64,000 bases of DNA from assembly GCA_021292105.1 (NCBI GenBank), contig CM037872.1, positions 6,001,291 through 6,065,290 on the forward strand, in the 5' to 3' direction. Every line of letters begins with the position of its first letter. Position 1 is the stretch's first letter. A program made the position numbers and the translations under genes. Shown piece after piece: positions 23,300 to 64,000 of the stretch. The notes under the pieces are model-generated. The model was not told the DNA's origin, did no database searches, and saw nothing but the letters and a program-made list of their open reading frames with translations. Source of the DNA: Anadara kagoshimensis (taxonomy: Eukaryota > Mollusca > Bivalvia > Arcoida > Arcidae).

Positions 23300-24290
23300 C
23301 ATGGAATACTGGGAGATTATTCCTCTCCAGAGGTGATAATTTTATGCTATGAACAGGGACGAACATTAGATGTCCCGGTCTGGAATCATACTTCCTCATT
23401 TAAAAACAACAGAAGAATAAGGTCATCAGTATCACGACAGACAACAACTGTTATTTTATAGCCTTGCATGTTATAAGCATCAACACCATGGGGAACAATT
23501 CTAGTATCGGCTTCCTTATGTAAAGCTTTAAAAACGGTCACACTCCTTCCTCTGTATGAATTAAACATGCTGTCTGTTGGACCCCCTGATACCCTCAGCT
23601 AAGCTAAGAAGTGTCTTGGATTACAACGAGATCCTATTTGTTTTCTTGGTGACTGATAAAATCTTACCAATTTTATGGCAGAGGGGCATTTTAATTATCA
23701 ATAATTGTTCTAACAGAACGGGGACCTGGTCCTCTTTTATCTCTAGATGGTTTCACCTTTTATGGATTAGTTGTCATATTTATCATAATGAGATCAATTT
23801 TAATACATTTATCTTTAGCGTCGATAAAAACAGTTTGTGCGTTTCCTAACTCGCCGAATGTATTGATAACTTTCGTTTTCCCAGTGCTACAACTAAAGTT
23901 TGACCATTAATTATTTTGGTAGTAATGTCCCCATGCAAACTTCCTCCTCAGGGATATTTTGAAGATCCGACTCATCGGCTGTAGATAACAAGGGTCCTGA
24001 TGTATCAGGTATAGGCGACACTGAGAATAGTTCGTGTTTCAACAGTTCACTAATATTTCCACCAGAAAAAGAGAACACCCTTGATAGTATTATACAGATA
24101 CAGTCATGATAACTTATCAAATCTTTCAGTACCACCAGTACTTTGATTTCTTTTTTTTTTAAAAAGTGGATACTTATATAAATACGGGCAATATAATTCA
24201 GTAAAATTATTTTAACAGAATCTAAAGTTTTGTTAAACAATTTCAAATGCACAAATGTGTTTATACTAGTATTTATTTGCCACAATTAAT
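23300..24290 (-). pseudogene. Decayed copy of a multicopy repeat-associated gene (EADTR family)
   Basis: On the minus strand, pieces follow one another in family order: GGNISELLKHELFSVSPIPD (about 24060-23990), NGQTLVVALGKRK (about 23890), IKIDL then RDKRGPGP..VRTIIDN (about 23790-23690), and KEADTRIVPHGVDAYNMQGY then CRDTDDLILLL (23510-23400). Known: EEADTR..H..DA..RDTDVL is a repeated module in many invertebrate genomes; its function is not certain to me. Frameshifts and stops (for example after NEEV and in PCS-stop-HKI) show it is dead. Confidence 0.5.
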
Positions 24291-24299
24291 CATATTTGT

Positions 24300-25680
24300 A
24301 AAGGTCATATTTGTGCAAGTGTCTAATCTTATTTTTCCTGGAAAACTTTGAAAATAAGTGACTAAATTAGTTAGATATGACTTTCTATTAATTTGAAGAT
24401 ACCACTTACATATTTAGAAGACAAAATGTATAAAGAAAAACTTCTGTAAGCCACCTTGAATTTGTGTATAGGTCAATATGGGCATTTTCACTTGAACTTT
24501 GCACCCATTGACCTTTAGCTGCCCCCACAATGGCCCCTGGGTGAAATCTTGCTTGGCAACAAGCCGATTCTACCAAAGTAAAGTTCAAAGAAGGTTATGA
24601 CATAACTTGCCACCTTTGAACACGTTGTCCTCCCTACATCGAAAAATAAGCGGTTTTTTCAAAATCCTCTACCAGACTAATTGAATCAAGTCGCAGAATT
24701 GGTTAACTTTTGAGTCAAAAGTCTATAAAATGTTAAGACATATCTCTTAATCTATGATCAGGTATTTGTGAAATATTTATATTTCTTTTTATCATTAAAA
24801 ACATAAATAAGATAATTAGATCATGATCATCATCATCGTTTAGTTGTCTGTAACGCGTTCCGTTTTGCCTTTTCCGTTTTGTAGATTAATCTGTCGTTGT
24901 TACTTCCTAGCCAAAGTTCAGTAAGGATTTCAGGTGATCGGATTAGTAGTTAAATTTAGATTTTGCATTCCTAAATACTTTTTGACGACGGACAATAGCG
25001 TAATTTAACCCCCTGTCATTGTAAATTGTTGCTTTCTCTGTCAAAAAATAGTGTCACGAAATGTAAATTCACAGATCATGCAGATTGCTGTCAAATCATG
25101 CTCTAGTGTCATCCCAATCTGATTATGTGTGTTTCTAGTGAACACATATCGACATAGAGGATCTTGCATGAACTCTTATGTAATATTGAGTTTATTCAAC
25201 GAGTTTTATAAATTCAGTGTTGCATAAAAACAAAAGTAAGATTCTATTTTGTTATATAATCTAGGAAAAACGTTTTCTTGTGAAAATAAAAAAAAATTGT
25301 CTTTTCTATCAGAAAGAGCTGATTGACTGCAATACACAGAAGTACAAAAGTATGGTTCCCGCAGGTGTTTTCTATAACCAAGTGTTTTTGATCACTTATG
25401 CAAATTCCGGATAGCAAGCATGCACATTCAAATTTTCGGGGCAATACAATATATTTTTAACAACAGCAGCACATTTTTCTTCACATGTAAAAAATTACCA
25501 AAAAATGTTTTTTTAAAAAGGAACAATACCTTAACATTTTGTTCACATTGATAAAAACTGCCATGTTTGTTATTCCCCTTATTCATGTACCATAAATTGT
25601 CCTATTTCTTTTTTTGATCTAACCACATTCAATTAATGAAGGAACCAGAAGTAAGTAAAGACAGTATTAAAGTTTACAAA
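24300..25680. other. Intergenic, no gene seen
   Basis: AT-rich, no long open frame with a recognisable motif, no clear repeat boundary. Confidence 0.5.
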
Positions 25681-25685
25681 AATAC

Positions 25686-25935
25686 TGAGTTGAGTGAAGT
25701 AATGGTTTTTAACATCCTAGTCAAAAATATTTCACTATTTCGGAAGTTGTAAAACGGGACCTTATTTATTTTAAGTTCCCATCCGACTTTATATTTGTAA
25801 ATTTGTAATGCTGATTGATTGGAGAAAGAACAATCACTACCCACTTCAAGTCTTGGGTAAGACCTGGCCCAGGTTCGAACCCACAACCTCCCACTTACGG
25901 ATCAAGCACTCTACCAACTGAACTACCACAGTGCG
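25686..25935 (-). mobile_element. tRNA-derived SINE, family A, shortened
   Basis: Reverse copy: GAGTGAAGTAATGGTTTTTA at the 3' end of the element, B box as GGTTCGAACCCACAACCTCC, head as CTACCAACTGAACTACCACA. The middle is deleted. It ends about 260 bases before the large gene's start codon. Confidence 0.8.
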
Positions 25936-26155
25936 TGTGGTTATAAAAATACTGAAAGCACACCAACAAGTCCAAATCTTTAATATGGTGTCAGTTTAGG
26001 CTGAAACGTTTACACATGTACATGATACAGTTTCGATTTTGACCAGTAAACGTTTACAAAAATAGTTAAACAGTTAAATGTAACCTTTGCTTTTGCTTGT
26101 TAACCATTTATTTTGTATTTAACAGGTACTACAATAAACAGCTACTTTCATTTTA

Positions 26156-26194
26156 ATGGATGAGATATTTCAGATTGAGTTTTTGAAGTGCTGA
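26156..26194 (+). promoter_or_regulatory. Short upstream ORF before the large gene
   Basis: An ATG at 26156 opens 12 codons ending in TGA at 26192-26194, four bases before the main ATG. If the mRNA starts upstream of 26156, ribosomes would have to leak past it or restart. An AG at 26123-26124 could be a 3' splice site for a 5' UTR intron. No convincing TATA box was seen. Confidence 0.35.
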
Positions 26195-26198
26195 CACA

Positions 26199-63319
<37,121 letters not shown>

Positions 63320-63489
63320 GTGAGTTATAAAATTGTCAGAATGAAATAAAAATTGTTGGGTTTTAAATTTGTTTTAACCAGTACTAAAGGTCATAAGAAA
63401 CATTTTTTAAAAATTTTATTGCTTTATTAAAATATACATGTACATGTATTACGTGTGGTTGTGACTTAATTTCCCTTTGTAAAATTATT

Positions 63490-64000
63490 AGCTCACCTGG
63501 CCTAAAGGCCATGTGAGCTTTTGCCATCACTCGGGGTCCGTCGTCCGTCAGTCAGTCCGTCCGTCAGTCCGTCCGTCCGTCAGTCTGTCAGTCCGTCTGT
63601 AAACTTTTCACATTTTGGCTATCTCCTCTGAAACTCCTGAACCAATTTTAACCAAACTTTACAGGAATGATGTATGGAAGGTCCTTTACTTAGATTGCCG
63701 AAATTTTTTTGATCCGCCAAAAAACATGGCTGCCACAGCAGAAGATAGTTTAACATTGGACCCTATGGGAAAAAGGCATTTTTGACTATTTCCTCAGAAA
63801 TGACTGAAGCAAATTTAACCAAACTTTACAGGAATGCTGTAAGGAAGGTCCTTTACTTAGATTGCCAAAATTTTTCTGATCCGTCAAAAAACATGGCCGC
63901 CAGCGCAGAAGATAGTTTAACATTGGACCCTATGGGAAAAGCATATATTTGCTATCTTCTTTGAAACCGCTGAGCTAATTTGAACCAAACTTTACAGGAA
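63490..64000 (+). mobile_element. Start of a second AGCTCACCTG element (cut by window end)
   Basis: AGCTCACCTGGCCTAAAGGC then GTCCGTC repeats and CTCCTCTGAAACTCCTGAAC. It contains two tandem units of about 160 bp (ACCAAACTTTACAGGAATGA.. repeated from about 63645 and 63815). A short open frame at 63782-63964 is part of this repeat. Confidence 0.75.

Noticed and set aside
23577-23849. 90-codon plus-strand frame
   Set aside because: It is the antisense shadow of the decayed EADTR-type gene on the minus strand.

Overview
This is eukaryotic DNA: AT-rich, mostly non-coding, with GT-AG introns, tRNA-derived SINEs, short inverted-repeat (MITE-like) elements, minisatellites and LINE relics. The repeat mix, including an element that begins AGCTCACCTG and ends GGGCCTCTTGTTT, and the type of the main gene suggest a lophotrochozoan, most likely a bivalve mollusc. 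The species cannot be named from the sequence.

Two spliced genes can be supported. (1) On the minus strand, from about 7.57 kb down past position 1, lies a small secreted-peptide gene. It has a TATA box, a short untranslated exon, a signal-peptide exon and a cysteine-containing exon, and its 3' end lies outside the window. (2) On the plus strand, 26199 to 63319 carries 39 phase-consistent coding exons of a phosphoenolpyruvate synthase / rifampicin-phosphotransferase-like protein. It encodes 1309 residues so far, and the C-terminal exon or exons lie beyond position 64000. The order is N-terminal hydrophobic anchor, a 400-residue beta-rich domain with an RDHSxGxRDW motif, a PPDK-type ATP-grasp domain, a helical middle domain, and the swivelling phosphohistidine domain with its candidate catalytic His. 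In this family one domain phosphorylates the His from ATP and the swivelling domain carries the phosphate to or from the third site. The substrate of this animal version is not evident.

Layout: 1-7.6 kb minus-strand peptide gene, with a 31-bp minisatellite against its last visible splice donor; 7.6-26.2 kb intergenic, filled by SINEs, fold-back elements, a near-identical 2.2-kb tandem duplication, LINE relics and a decayed multicopy repeat gene on the minus strand; 26.2-63.3 kb the large gene, whose introns hold most of the remaining repeats; 63.5 kb to the end, the start of another AGCTCACCTG element.

The points most worth a second look are the unrecognised secreted peptide, the bacterial-style phosphotransferase in an animal genome with an extra N-terminal domain, two tandemly duplicated exons (4 and 8), a possible alternative C-terminus after exon 38, and two MITE insertions whose TA target sites can be proved from empty copies in the same window.
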